A stretch of DNA of 64,000 nt from Antennarius striatus (GCF_040054535.1 NC_090797.1:15156001-15220000), one strand, 5' to 3'. Counted from the stretch's first letter, positions 10,208-21,424 are shown. Made by a program: numbers and translations. Notes: generated by a model from the letters alone, not told the origin.

Positions 10208-10614
10208 TGAACTTATGAAATATAAATGAAGAAAAAAAGTCCCACAAGCCATTGTGCTCATGCTAAACATTACCTTGACATCTATTGTTGGTCTTTCTGG
10301 TGCGTTTCATGTAGGAGGTATAATTCTAAAATGACAAAAATAAGTCAATATAATATTTAACAAATTAACTGTATTCAAATATTGCTAATAAACAAAACCC
10401 ACAAGTTTCTTTGTGGGTTTTGGTGTGACTCTTTTATCACTGACAGCTGTTAGCACTTCCTGTTAGCCTGACGATCACTCTGACATTTACTGTCAAACTG
10501 TAAGGTTTTACTCCTGAAGGCTGGATCTTCAGTTTTCTTTATTAAAGCTGCTCATAGCCATTATTTTGTACTGATGTGTCCTCCCTTCATCACCTTCATC
10601 CAAGTGTCCTGTGA

Positions 10615-10682
<68 letters not shown>

Positions 10683-10768
10683 CATTAATGGTTAAGAGCC
10701 TGTTGGATCACAAGCTGTCTGTCAAAGTGGGTGAACGGATGGATGGATGAGAGACGGATGTCCTTATG
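10208..10768. other. M1 downstream region with (TG)n tract
   Basis: No gene. Contains a CACAAGTTTCTTTGTGGG hairpin near 10,400-10,420 (stem CCCACAAG), a second AATAAA-like region, and a (TG)n tract at 10,612-10,680. The same sequence lies after M2, interrupted there by a 1.38-kb insertion. Confidence 0.6.
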
Positions 10769-11137
10769 TCACAGACAGCTGTTGAGATACTTCTTGTAGC
10801 TAGCATGAACAGCTAGCCTTAGCCTCCCTCCAGTGAAGGTGAGGTCTAGAATGTGGTGGCGCCCTCTAGTGGCATAAAAACAGCTTTTAACCCCCGACCC
10901 CTGATGTCTTAGTCCTGGCTGTTGCTTCATTAGCTCATCGTCCCACTGACAGACACTCGTCTTCATCCTCCACTCTACATACTCCTCCTCCTCACCCTCC
11001 TCTGGCTCCGCCCCCTGAGTCAGACTCAACCAACTTTTATTTATATAGCTCTTAATCACATCAAGAGACATTTCAAAGCCCTTTAATAGACAGAAAAACC
11101 CAACAGAACCCTCCAGAGCAAACATAAGCCACAGCAA
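10769..11137 (-). other. Repeat-derived open frame of 122 codons
   Basis: The frame is conserved in the right copy at 40,761-41,129 with only three or four changed residues. Its second half reads a Glu-rich stretch and no known domain. Part of it overlaps TCAAAGCCCTTTAATAGACA, a motif of fish retroposon tails, so it is more likely a chance frame over a repeat than a gene. No splice or promoter signals were recognised. Confidence 0.25.
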
Positions 11138-11370
11138 CAGGACTCATTGGACCGCTAGCTGCTCAGGTCGCTAACAGCAGCTAGCAGCTGTCTGCTGTGG
11201 TGATGAGTACTGATTCACTGTGACATGTGACCAATAGTGATGTTTAAATGGAGGTGGCCCCACCCTGTCCAGGATCAGGAGGAACACGTGTTCACGTTAA
11301 ACTGATGTTCAGGTGACGGTCCACTCGTGTGACTGGGTCGACACCAGAAGACCACCTCCTGATCCTCACG

Positions 11371-11420
<50 letters not shown>
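11371..11420 (+). repeat. (CA)n microsatellite
   Basis: About 25 CA units. The counterpart in the right arm is a (TG)n tract at 40,470-40,526. Confidence 0.9.
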
Positions 11421-11421
<1 letters not shown>

Positions 11422-11515
11422 CTTCAGCTGTAGCACCACAGACGGGTGTGACTTTTATTATCTAATGTTTGTACGTTGTTTCCTGGATCAGGTCAGAGCA
11501 GCCGACACACAGTCA

Positions 11516-11590
11516 CTCCCTCCTGTGTAACTCCCTCTTGTGTAACTCCTTCCTATGTCGCTCCTCCTTTGTCACTCCCTCCTGTGTCCA
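11516..11590 (-). repeat. Single copy of the 59-bp minisatellite unit
   Basis: One unit (plus edges) of the element that is repeated five times at 40,079-40,373 in the right arm. Internally it is made of related CTCCTGTGT / CTCCTTTGT sub-motifs. Confidence 0.75.
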
Positions 11591-11741
11591 CCAACGTCCG
11601 TAGGTCTCACGATGAAAGGACCAATGAGACGGTCAGAAGGTTGGTGCGGTCAGAAGGAACCCTCTCAGGTCCAGCTTCATCACCTCTGAGCTCCTCATGA
11701 CGTTGCTGCGCTCACGTGACGTCTGGAGGTTCTAAACCAGA

Positions 11742-12556
11742 GGTCACCAACGCTGTTCCTGCGAGCGACCCTGCGCCCCCGAGCACCCCTTGTGGCGCCC
11801 GTGAGGCGTGGTCTAAACATATTAACATTAATTAACACATTAATGATATCGCAACTTAATTATTCCGCATTCTAAAATGATATTTTATTAAGTTAAAACA
11901 TTCAAATAAAATACTTGATATCAAACTCGCCTCTCACCAAGTCGAAGGTCATTCGTGTGTCTACGCCTGACACACTGACCAGGTGATATGAGGAGTTAGC
12001 CTGCTTGTGCTTTTGCCCAAAAACCATGGAAGAAAACACAAAAGGACATCGTATTTTCAGAGTGACTGGAAAGAAGATTTCTTTTTTTACGTCATTCAAA
12101 GAGAAATGTTTGTGTCTTTTTTGTGGGATGACTGTTGCAGTACCAAAGCGGCACAACGTGGAGAGGCATTTCCAAACATGCCACAAAAACATGACTGTGA
12201 ACTACCCACCCAGCAGCACTTTATGTACTGAGAAAGTCAGTGGGTTAAAGGCAGCTTCAGACAAACAACAGACTTTTTTCACAAAGCCGGTCAAAAAATC
12301 CCAGAACGCAATCGAAGCTTCGTCTAGAGCTGCCCGTTTTTTGATAAAGAACAAGAAACCGTTTTCAAATGGTGAGGTTTTTAAAGAAGCTATGATGCTT
12401 GTCGCTAAATAATGATTCAAAGATGAGAAACATGGTCGTGATGTCATCTCCGATGTCCAGCTTGGAGCAAGTACGATGGCTAGACGAGTGTCGTCTTTGT
12501 CTGCGATTTTAACAGAGCAGCTGGAGGCATCGCTGCTGGAGGACCCAGAGTAGATA
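11742..12556 (+). mobile_element. hAT transposon 5' fragment with BED-type transposase start
   Basis: The segment opens with CAGAGGTCACCAACGC, a hAT-like terminal repeat. From 12,026 it encodes a BED zinc-finger region (CLFCGMTVAVPKRHNVERH: C-x2-C...H), then TFFTKPVKKSQNAIEAS and NGEVFKEAMMLVAK, the N-terminal part of ZBED5/Charlie-like hAT transposases. Stop codons at 12,410-12,415 interrupt it, after which DVQLGASTMARRVSSL continues to a stop at about 12,556. The catalytic domain is missing. The right-arm copy is identical in the coding part. Confidence 0.8.
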
Positions 12557-12880
12557 CTTGACCTCTCATTTTTAATGGGTTAATTGAATATTGTGTTGTA
12601 TTGTATGAAAAGGGAGGTGAATTTGTGAGTGTGATAAATAGGGATTGTGTAAAATGAATGGAGCTAATGGTCAGGGACAGAGTGTGATGTTTGAAAGGCT
12701 TAAGCAAAAGGTAAAACTAGTTTAGATAGGGTTAAACTGGTAGAACCACTGACTGCTCAGAACAGCTACATCTGTGGAGACAGTGGTTCACAAAATGACG
12801 GCCGCCGAGTGAAGATCAGATACCTGGGGTAAAATGGTATGCAAGCTTGCCAAAATAAAGATTAACTAAATTCCAGCCAA
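12557..12880. other. Unassigned spacer
   Basis: No gene or repeat family recognised; it is conserved in the right arm at about 38,770-39,100. Confidence 0.4.
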
Positions 12881-12884
12881 ATAA

Positions 12885-13095
12885 CCAAATTAAACAGTTG
12901 ACAGACTGAACAAATGGTCTGTAAATCTGATTGAAAGTCTGACGAGACCATTTAGTGTGAATGCTGTGTTGTCTAACTGATAGCTGTATTCTTGTACTTT
13001 CTTGTGTAACGTGTGCCGTATGACTGTACTTGTACTTAAAAGAGGTAACAAATTCCGCTGTAGCATTATTAAAGTATTCTTCATTAGTTAGTTAG
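12885..13095 (-). repeat. Diverged repeat shared with the gypsy-embedded segment
   Basis: On this strand the order AAGAATACTTTAATAATGCT, a TACAGTCATACGGCA motif and a GACAACACA..TTCACACTAAA motif matches the segment at 28,905-29,050 at a lower level of identity. It looks like part of an LTR or a short retroposon of unknown family. Confidence 0.45.
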
Positions 13096-13421
13096 TTATT
13101 CATTTATTTCAGACAAGGCAAGGAAAAACAAAACAAAAAACAAACAAAAAATCAACAACAAACAAAATAATTAAATAAGCAAATAATAAACAAAGATCAT
13201 AACCCAACAATACAATTCTGCCTGAAAGGGAGTGGGAAGAAGAAAACTCATGTAATCCCACCCCAGTTCCTGATTCAGAGATCAACACACTGAGCTTCAC
13301 TGCTACCTCGAGGATTCAAGGATAACCACACAATAATTGCATCACGATGGCGTCACCATGGGCAACAATGAAATTATCACATTGCAATAGCAATTTGACA
13401 CAACAATGTAAGGAAGGCACG

Positions 13422-13493
13422 ATATACCAACAATGGTAATGTACAATATACCAACAATGGTAATGTACAATATACCAACAATGGTAATGGACA
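13422..13493 (+). repeat. 24-bp tandem repeat, three units
   Basis: Three units of ATATACCAACAATGGTAATG plus four bases, perfect except for one change in the last. Mirrored at about 38,160-38,230. Confidence 0.85.
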
Positions 13494-14026
13494 AATGCCA
13501 ACAGCAATAATTAACAAATACCAACGATGGTAAAGAAACACTGAGCACATGTTAACAAACAGAACAGCAGTTTGAGTTAAAGACCCTCATCTCTATACTT
13601 TGACCAGACATGATGTTTATATAACAGTTTGAATTGATTAGTACTTTGGCATTTCTTGTGTTGTGAGACCAGATTGTTCCAGAGTTTCACTCCGCACACA
13701 GACACACAAAAACGTTTATGCGTGGTTTGAGCTCTCGGCAATGAAAAATATCCAAAACCTGTAAAGTGATGAGCCCTGACTGGAGTTATAAAGAATCGTT
13801 GGAGGTTTGGTGGTAATAATTTGTTGAATGTGTGTGATTGTTCCGGTGGTGGTCGGAGGGGCCGTAGGCGCAGATTGGCAGCCACGCCTCCGTCAGTCTG
13901 CCCCAGGGCAGCTGTGGCTACTACGTAGTTTACCACCACCAAGAATGAATGAGGTGTGAATGAATAACGGATCCAATGTAAGTGACTTTGAGTGTCCAGA
14001 CAAGAAAAGGCTAAATAAATCTAATC

Positions 14027-14031
14027 CATCA

Positions 14032-14071
<40 letters not shown>
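14027..14071 (+). repeat. (ATT)n microsatellite
   Basis: About 15 ATT units. The mirror tract at 37,563-37,621 is longer. Confidence 0.9.
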
Positions 14072-14074
<3 letters not shown>

Positions 14075-15269
14075 AAACTATTGATGTATTATATGGTACA
14101 ATATCATGAAATTTTAGCAACTTTGACTGCGTAAACAGGTTATGAGTATGTTCAAGAAAACCAACCTTGTGAATGTTCCACACTGCTCTTTTCTGTAGAA
14201 TGATCAGAGGATTAATTGTGTTCTGATAAGTATTCCCCCAAACTTCAACACAATATGTAAAGTATGGGAGGACCAAGGTGCAGTATAAAGTACAGAGTGC
14301 ATTTCCATCAAGGTATAGTTTTGCTTTATTTATAATTGAGAGGGTTTTGGATATTTTTGTTTTTATGTGTCTGACATGGGGTTCAGATCAATGAAGAGAC
14401 CAACTGCATACTTTTTCTGCTCCAGTGGGGTGTGCTCTTGATACTCACACGTTTCCAGTTCTATTTGTTGATGCTGTAGGATCTTCTGTAACATGTCCAT
14501 GTTCATATTGGTGCTTGGTGTAGTCTGTGTTCTTGGTGTGTTTGGCATTGTGATGATGAGGAGTCACAAGCTGCATCAATGTCGATACTGTTCAAGGTCT
14601 TCTATGCTCTTCACCAGCAAGACTTCTGCTGCCTCCGTGACCCATTTAGTTTGATGAAGATCTTACAGTTTGTTACCCAGGTTTGTTGAATCTTGCCTTG
14701 TTTTTTCAGTTGTCCTGCGATCATTGTGATGTCAGCATTTTTCTTTGTCAAGTGCTCGTTTATGAATACATTAGTGCCCTTTAGCTTGCGCACCTGTATC
14801 AGTAGTGCCATTTTCTTTTTCCGATTAGTAAACCTTATGATGAGCGCTGACGGTCTCTCGTTCTTTACTGGTAGTGGGTGACACGCCTCGATACGCTCCC
14901 GGTCCAACTGTATCCCCTTGCTCTGGAGATAGGAAGCCACCTGTTGCTCCACCGATGGTGTCTCCTGCTCGCTGGGCTCCCCGCTGTCCGCGGCCACTGC
15001 ACGAGCTTATGAGCGCGGCCTGATGTTGATGCCGGTGATGACCACATCATTGATGCGGGAGTATCGCTCCAGCTCATCCACTCACCGCTCGAGATCCACA
15101 ATTCGCTTCTCCTTCTCCGCGTTCTGGAGGCGTAGTAGTTTCACCTCCTCCAGGAGCCCAAGAAGCTGCTCCTGTTTTCTTCTGACCTCCTCCAGGAGCT
15201 CCAGAAGCATCTCCTGATGTGTTCTGACCTCCTCCAGGAGCCCCAGAAGCATGAGAGGGAGGCATTTCA

Positions 15270-15905
15270 TTTTGAAAACAAGGGTAGCATTCCATTCAGG
15301 AACATGCCAACTCAAAGTAGAGAGGAACATTTCACCAGTGGGCCTTAAGCTCAGGAGAAATGTTAAAGCAAATACAAAATAAGCCATCAACCACAAAGGT
15401 CGCAGCTAGTCAACAAGCTCTGTGGCATATAAAAGAGGGAGTGTTAGAAAATGAAGAGGACGGAGAAACAGATGATGCACGTCAAACTTTATTTGAAATA
15501 AAAACAGCAATAATAGCGAGAGAGAGTGAAAGACAGAAGAGATAGAGAGAATGTTGCATGTGATGTAGAGACTGAGAAAGGAACTAGAAGAAGTCAAACA
15601 AGGAAGAGAAGCAGAAGTTGTAAGTGAGAGAGAGAGAGGATATCAGCAGTCCCTGATGGAAGGTCATGAGAGTAATAGAAAGTTGATAAAGAAGACAGTG
15701 GAGGATGTTGAAGAAAGAGCAAAGTAGGGACAAAGGAGACAGAGATGTTGCCACTTCTATGAAAAATACCAAAATAAATTTACTGATTTAGAAACTGACT
15801 TATGAAAAATACAGTTGCAGTTCGCTCAAGCTCAACTGTCAATTAACAAGACTAAAACCAAGACACAAAGGACTCCTTGTCCCAAACTGGACAGGAAGAT
15901 GTGCA
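15270..15905 (+). other. Unassigned retroelement-like stretch
   Basis: A weak open frame at 15,360-15,545 is rich in Gln, Glu and Lys and resembles coiled-coil filler of Gag-like proteins, but no domain is recognised and stops follow. The 5' side is the abrupt end of LINE remnant R. Confidence 0.3.
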
Positions 15906-15908
15906 CTT

Positions 15909-16202
15909 GTGTGTCTCATTTCTCCCATACAGATTTACAATGTGTCCAAGGCTGAGGTGAGGACATGGTCACACCTGAGCTCATACACCACGATGCTGGA
16001 GGACAGTCCAGTCTACACAGATGCTATTGGCATCCCACGTGGAGTTCCAGACCAGTATAAATTGACAAATCACGTTGCAGGTGGGAATGAATGGTACATT
16101 GAGTCAGCAGCGCACCCTTGTGACAAAGGGGAGGAAGAAGATACCCCACCACACATGTGCAGTGGTAAGACTTATCGTCAGATGCCCCTGAGAATCGATT
16201 AG
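15909..16202 (+). pseudogene. Possible retroviral envelope fragment
   Basis: The frame includes a YTDAIGIPRGVPD motif followed by an acidic/His-containing segment. The motif resembles the region ahead of the transmembrane subunit in a group of fish endogenous retrovirus Env proteins. No signal peptide, fusion peptide or membrane anchor is present. Both arms keep the frame with one or two changes. Confidence 0.4.
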
Positions 16203-16381
16203 CAAGATGATTTGAGAGAATATAAACCATTTATTTACTGATGTCAAAGGCATGGCTAAAAAATTACCCCCCCTGTCTCAGGGAGCGGATCAATAGCTTG
16301 AACACACGTTAGCCCTAACTTCAGACCAAAATGTAGCAGTAGGAGAGGTGTGGCAATTTTTAGGTACTGGCAATAGCCCCT

Positions 16382-16680
16382 ATGACAGTTTCAGCTGTCA
16401 GAACCGCAGCAGGTCTGAGTGGTGCAGGAACAGAGAGACCGTTCAGACCGTTCTCCAGAGCCTTGTTTAACGTGCTGAGAGACCAGTTTCCAACACCCCG
16501 TGGAAACACCCCCACCTCGTTCCCATGGGATGGTAAGGAGGAACCATTGGTGTATTCCTACAACAGCCTGGCCAAATGGTCAGTGGCAACGGGAGCACAT
16601 CCCTCTAACAATGAGGTAACTGAGACACTTTAGAACAGCTCTCTTGAATGGTTTCACGGCTGATGTAAAAAGACAACAGA
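16382..16680 (+). pseudogene. Possible retroviral capsid fragment
   Basis: A frame with LAKWSVATGAHPS and, beyond the stop, LFRTALLNGFTADVK on a shifted path, similar in style to the C-terminal part of gamma/epsilon retroviral capsid. A Gag piece after an Env piece is the wrong order, so the debris must come from two elements or be rearranged. Confidence 0.35.
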
Positions 16681-16960
16681 ATAAAGGTAAAGGAACAATT
16701 TTGGGGATGAAGAAAAAAAATACACTGTTGAGAAATTTAAACTTCAAGCTCACCTGCAAAACAAGAAACTTGTCAGTGTGGTGAACTTGAACTTTAAAAT
16801 AACTTTAAGATAACTTTAAGATAATCAATAATTTAAGACTTAAAGAATAACAATGGCATTTCAGAAGTAGATACAGCAGCTCTTTTTAGAGTTTCAACAA
16901 ACGCTAAAATAAATCTAATATTAACAGTCAGACCCAGTCCACTTAAACTGAATGAAACCA
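16681..16960. other. AT-rich spacer
   Basis: No gene seen. Contains short direct repeats of ATAACTTTAAG at 16,798-16,825. Confidence 0.4.
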
Positions 16961-17010
16961 TGTCACGACCCGGATTCGAACCGGGCTTGCTGCAGCCACA
17001 ACACAGACAA
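16961..17010 (-). pseudogene. tRNA-His 3' half (pseudo)
   Basis: On the minus strand this has the anticodon arm with TTGTGGC and an intact T arm (CCCGGTTCGAATCCGGG) but no proper 5' acceptor or D arm. Confidence 0.7.
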
Positions 17011-17082
17011 CGCGATCAGTTCATCAGTTCATAACACCGTCCCTCAGTGCGGGGACTTTTTTAGTCAATTTACATTAAAAGC

Positions 17083-17154
17083 TGCCGTGACCCGGATTCG
17101 AACCGGGGTTGCTGCGGCCACAACGCAGTGTACTAACCTTTATACGATCACGGC
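17083..17154 (-). tRNA. tRNA-His-GTG: tRNA-His (GTG)
   Basis: A full 72-nt cloverleaf: 7-bp acceptor stem GCCGTGA/TCACGGC, anticodon stem CTGCG/CGCAG with loop TTGTGGC (anticodon GTG), and T stem CCCGG/CCGGG around TTCGAAT. The discriminator is A. Minus-strand flanking sequence gives GCAGCTTTTAATG, so a Pol III TTTT terminator follows at once. In the D loop GTATAAAGG replaces the usual GTATAGTGG, which alters the A box and may lower transcription. Confidence 0.88.
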
Positions 17155-17256
17155 CGATGCAAAAACAAAACTGGAAAACAGTTAAAAAATAATTTTTGGG
17201 AGGGTGAGAGTAAAATACACACCAGCAAGTAACACCGCAGCAACCACTTTGTTGTG

Positions 17257-17303
17257 GTTTCTGCAGCCACAACACAGAGTACTAACCACTATACAACCAC
17301 GGC
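17257..17303 (-). pseudogene. tRNA-His 5' half (pseudo)
   Basis: Minus strand GCCGTGGTTGTATAGTGGTT and an anticodon arm with TTGTGGC, then the sequence leaves the tRNA path at AACCACAACAAAG. The A box is better preserved here than in the full copy. Confidence 0.7.
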
Positions 17304-17503
17304 TGACGAATAAAGAAGACAGAAACCCACGTGGATCTGGACCCATCAGACCACGTGACCACTGCTCCAGAGTCCAGTCTACATGTTCCAGAACAAACTG
17401 AAGACCCCCCTTTTTAGTTCAGCCTCCTTCATGAGTGTTTTTCTTCAGAATAATCAGCTGTAAATTCACTTTGTTATCCTTGTTTTTTAGCTTTTTTTTT
17501 TTT

Positions 17504-20500
17504 TTAGCATGGAATGTAGCCGCAAGAGGGCACAAGCTAGTGTCTTATTGTGCCGGTCCCAAGCCCGGATAAATACAGAGGGTTGCGTCAGGAAGGGCAT
17601 CCGGCGTAAAACTTTTGCCAAATCAAAGATGCGAATCAAACCTATGACTTCCATACTGGATCGGTCGAGGCCTGGGTTAACAACGACCGCCATCGGCGCT
17701 GTTGACCTACAGGGCGCTGGTGGAAATTGGATTACTGTTGGTCGAAGAAGGAGAGGAGGAAAGTGCGTTCGCTCGAAGAAAGAGAAGAGGAACACCAAGA
17801 GTATAGGACTAAGAGTAGGGACGTTGAATGTTGGAACTATGACAGGAAAAGGTAGAGAGTTGGTTGACATGATGCAGAGAAGGAAGGTAGACATACTGTG
17901 TGTACAGGAGACCAGGTAGAAAGGTAGCAAGGCTAGAAGTTTAGGAGCAGGGTTCAAGTTGTTCTATCATGGTATAGATGGGAAGAGAAATGGAGGAGGA
18001 GTTATCTTGAAGGAGGAGTTTGTTAGGAATGTCCTGGAGGTAAAAAGAGTGTCGGATAGAGTGATGAGTCTGAAGCTAGAAATAGAAGGTGTGATGTTCA
18101 ATGTTGTTAGTGGGTATGCTCCACAGGTAAGATGTGAGCTGGAGGAGAAGGAGAAATTCTGGTCGGACTTTGATGAAGTGATGCAGAGCATGCCTAGAAG
18201 TGAGAGAATTGTCATTGGAGCAGACTTCAATGGACATGTTGGTGCAGGAAACAGAGGGGATGAGGATGTGATGGGCAGGTTTGGTATTCAGGAGAGGAAC
18301 GCAGAAGGACAGATGGTAGTTGACTTTGCAAAAAGGATGGAAATGGCTGTAGTGAATACTTTCTTCCAGAAGAGGCAGGAACATAGAGTGACCTATAAGA
18401 GTGGAGGTAGGAGCACACAGGTAGACTACTTCTTGTGTAGACGGTGTAACCTGAAGGAGATCAGTGACTGTAAAGTAGTGGTAGGTGAGAGTGTAGCCAA
18501 ACAGCATAGGATGGTGGTGTGTAGGATGACTCTGGTGGTGAGGAAGATCAAGAGGGCAAAGGCAGAGCAGAAGACGAAATGGTGGAAGCTGAAAAAGGAA
18601 GAGTGTTGCATGAGTTTTAGGAAGGAGTTAAGAAAGGCTCTGGGTGGTCAGGAGGTGCTTCCAGATGACTGGACAACTACAGCTAATGTGATCAGGGAGA
18701 CAGGTAGGAGAGTACTTGGTGTGTCATCTGGAAGGAAAGTAGATAAGGAGACTTGGTGGTGGAATGAGGAGGTACAGGAGTGTATACAGAGAAAGAGGTT
18801 AGCTAAGAAGAAGTGGGACGCTGAGAGGACTGAGGAGAGTAGACAGGAGTACAGGGAGATGCAGCGTAAGGTGAAGGTAGAGGTAGCAAAGGCCAAACAA
18901 GAAGCTTATGATGACTTGTATGCTAGGTTGGACAGTAAGGAGGGAGAGACTGATCTATACAGGTTGGCAAGACAGAGAGATAGAGATGGGAAGGACGTGC
19001 AGCAGGTTAGGGTGATTAAGGATAGGGATGGAAGTCTATTGACAGGTGCCAGTAGTGTGATGGGAAGATGGAAAGAGTACTTTGAAGAGTTGATGAACGT
19101 GGAAAATGAGAGAGAACAAAGACTAGAAGAGGTGACTGTTGTGGACCAGGATGTAGCAAAGATTAGTCAGGATGAAGTGAGGAGGGCATTGAAGAGGATG
19201 AAGAGTGGAAAGGCAGTCGGTCCTGATGATATACCTGTAGAGGTATGGAAGTGTCTAGGAGAGGTGGCAGTAGAGTTTCTGACTGGGTTGTTCAACAGGA
19301 TCTTAGATAGTGAGAAGATGCCTGAGGAATGGAGGAGTAGTGTGCTGGTGCCCATTTTTAAGAACAAGGGAGATGTGCAGAGTTGTGGCAACTACAGAGG
19401 AATAAAGCTGATGAGCCATACAATGAAGTTATGGGAGAGAGTAGTGGAAGCTAGACTAAGGGCAGAAGTGAGCATTTGTGAGCAGCAGTATGGTGTCATG
19501 CCAAAAAAGAGTACCTACAGATGCAGTATTTGCTCTGAGGATGTTGATAGAGAAGTACAGAGAAGGCCAGAGGGAGCTGCATTGTGTTTTTGTAGATCTA
19601 GAGAAAGCTTATGACAGGGTGTCCAGAGAGGAACTGTGGTATTGTATGAGGAAGTCTGGAGTGGCAGAGAAGTATGTTAGAGCAGTGCAGGACATGTATG
19701 AGGGCTGTAAGACAGTGGTGAGGTGTGCTGTAGGTGTGACAGAGGAGTTCAAGGTGGAGGTGGGACTACATCAGGGATCAGCTCTGAGCCCCTTCTGGTT
19801 CGCTATGGTGATGGACAGGCTAACAGACCAGGTTAGACAGGAATCACCATGGACTATAATGTTTGCAGATGACATTGTGATCTGCAGTGAGAGCAGGGAA
19901 CAGGTGGAGGAGAAGCTAGAGAGGTGGAGGTTTGTCCTGGAAAGGAGAGGAATGAAGGTTAGCCGCAGTAAGACAGAGTACATGTGTGTGAATGAGAGGG
20001 ACCCAAGTGGAAGAGTGAGGCTACAGGGAGAAGAGATCAAGAAGGTGGAGGATTTTAAGTACTTAGGGTCAACAGTCCAGAGCAATGGAGAGTGTGGAAA
20101 AGAGGTGAAGAAGCGTGTACAGGCAGGATGGAACGGGTGGAGGAAAGTGTCAGGTGTGATGTGTGATAGAAGAGTTTCAGCTAAAATGAAAGGAAAGGTG
20201 TACAAAACTGTGGTGAGACCAGCGATGTTGTTTGGTCTAGAGACAGTGTCACTGAAGAAAAGACAGGAGAAAGAGCTGGAGGTAGCAGAGATGAAGATGC
20301 TGAGGTTCTCTCTGGGAGTGACCAGGAAGGATAGGATCAGGAATGAGTACATCAGAGGGACAGCACATGTTAGAGGTTTTGGAGATAAAGTCAGAGAGGC
20401 CAGACTGAGATGGTTTGGACATGTCCAGAGGAGAGATAGTGAATATATTGGTAAAAGAATGCTGAGTTTTGAACTGCCAGGCAGGAGGCCTAGAGGAAGA

Positions 20501-20640
20501 CCAAAGAGGAGGTTTATGGATGTAATGAGGGAAGACATGAAGATAGTTGGTGTGAGTGAAGAGGATTCAAAGGACAGGGCTAGATGGAGGAAATTGATTC
20601 GCTGTGGCGACCCCTGAAGGGAAAAGCCGAAAGGAAAAGA
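17504..20640 (+). pseudogene. RTE-like LINE, near full length, left arm
   Basis: One-ORF LINE of RTE type, commonly mislabelled as craniofacial development protein 2-like. Leader 17,515-17,810; endonuclease about 17,810-18,550 (GTLNVGTMTGKG, VQETR, GADFNGHVG, VDYFLCRR); RT about 19,200-20,300 with KAVGPDDIPVE, FVDLEKAYDRV, a FADDIVI catalytic block and LKYLGS-like segment; C-terminus RRPRGRPKRRFMDVMRED to about 20,617. The tail ends in GAAAGGAAAAGAAGAAGATTC. Two lesions: a TGG-to-TAG nonsense at 17,917-17,919 and an extra C near 19,514. Both sites are intact in the right-arm copy. Confidence 0.9.
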
Positions 20641-21299
20641 AGAAGATTCAATTAAACACTTTATCATGTTTACCAAATCCCAGTCAGAAGGACTTTAACC
20701 CAAGGGATATTAACCAAAATCGCCATTTGGAGGGACTCCAATCCCAGGGATATTAACCAAAATCTCCGTTTGGGAGACCCGAACCCACAATGGTACTTTA
20801 CCGGAAGGACTCCAACCTGCACTTATCTTCTACTGTATATTACTGAACTGAGCTTATAACATTATCACTCCTCTCCTTTATAGGTGTCATATAATCAATT
20901 ATACGAGCAAGGGGAGATAGTGTTTAAGTAGGTGCTGGCTCATCTACACTTTCTGTGCAATAATCATCTACCAAAACAATCTCCCATTCAGAACCATCAT
21001 CGTTTGACTGCCCCCCTTCCACAAGCAGTGGAGTTACAATCTGGTATCAGACAGATCATTAAAAAAAGCAAAAGCCTTCTTCACAGCATTTATATCAACA
21101 CCTGCCCTGACTCCCTTCATTACAACTGAGCATCCTGGATCATTTCACACAGTGCCATTCTTTTGCTGACTTTGGCAATAAATAATATGGGGAAAAAATG
21201 ATGAAAGGTTAGACGTGTTCCAGTCCCTGTTCTGGCACCTTTATTTTTCCCTTTGTAACCAAGTATCAATTTGTCCCTCCTTCAATAGCAAACAAATGA
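20641..21299 (+). other. Unassigned stretch with imperfect tandem repeat
   Basis: Two imperfect ~45-bp units with GGATATTAACCAAAAT at 20,690-20,785. A purine-rich AGCAAGGGGAGATAG at 20,905-20,920 recalls a polypurine tract, but no LTR could be defined. No gene. Confidence 0.35.
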
Positions 21300-21316
21300 G
21301 GATGAGATCAGACTCA

Positions 21317-21363
21317 AAGGTACTCAACAGGTACTCAACAGGTACTCAACAGGTACTCAACAG
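21317..21363 (+). repeat. 11-bp minisatellite
   Basis: Four units of GGTACTCAACA. The right arm has about five or six units with one variant at 57,037-57,110. Confidence 0.85.
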
Positions 21364-21424
21364 CAGTAGAATGCTGCCAAAGTAAAAAAAAAAAATAAAA
21401 TAAATAAAACCTTTATGGACTGGA

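Larger units (their letters stand above)
7030..15260 (+). repeat. Inner amplicon arm, left (M-S-R)
   Basis: This block corresponds in reverse complement to about 42,665-36,400. Within it, 11,902-13,942 matches 39,750-37,710 with a constant coordinate sum of 51,652 and only a few substitutions noticed, and the hAT-derived frame is identical in both. The makorin part differs more because the right copy has large deletions. Confidence 0.85.
13100..15260 (-). mobile_element. LINE remnant R (ORF1 plus ORF2 tail), left
   Basis: Reading the minus strand from 15,260: a coiled coil built of 14-residue repeats (LLGLLEEVRTHQE-like), then 14,611-14,997 with an RRM-like ORF1 module (ALIIRFTNRKKKMALL, KGTNVFINEHLTKKNADI, QTWVTNCKIFIKLNG). 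Then 14,363-14,548 ends in AVGLFIDL, the start of an RT block where the palm has been deleted. Next come the thumb region (VLPYFTYCVEVWGNTY) and the C-terminal stretch at 13,577-13,800 (CVSVCGVKLWNNL). It is a Jockey/I-like LINE with an internal deletion. An ATT microsatellite is embedded at 14,027-14,071. The 5' end is cut at the junction with block B. Confidence 0.7.

Noticed and set aside
9735..10270. Frames with long Thr-His or Cys-Val runs
   Set aside because: Products of translating the TG microsatellite.
15023..15217. Ser/Arg-rich plus-strand frame
   Set aside because: It is the opposite strand of the LINE coiled-coil repeats.
19771..20676. 301-codon open frame on the minus strand
   Set aside because: It is the antisense of the RTE-like LINE reverse transcriptase and has no family features of its own.
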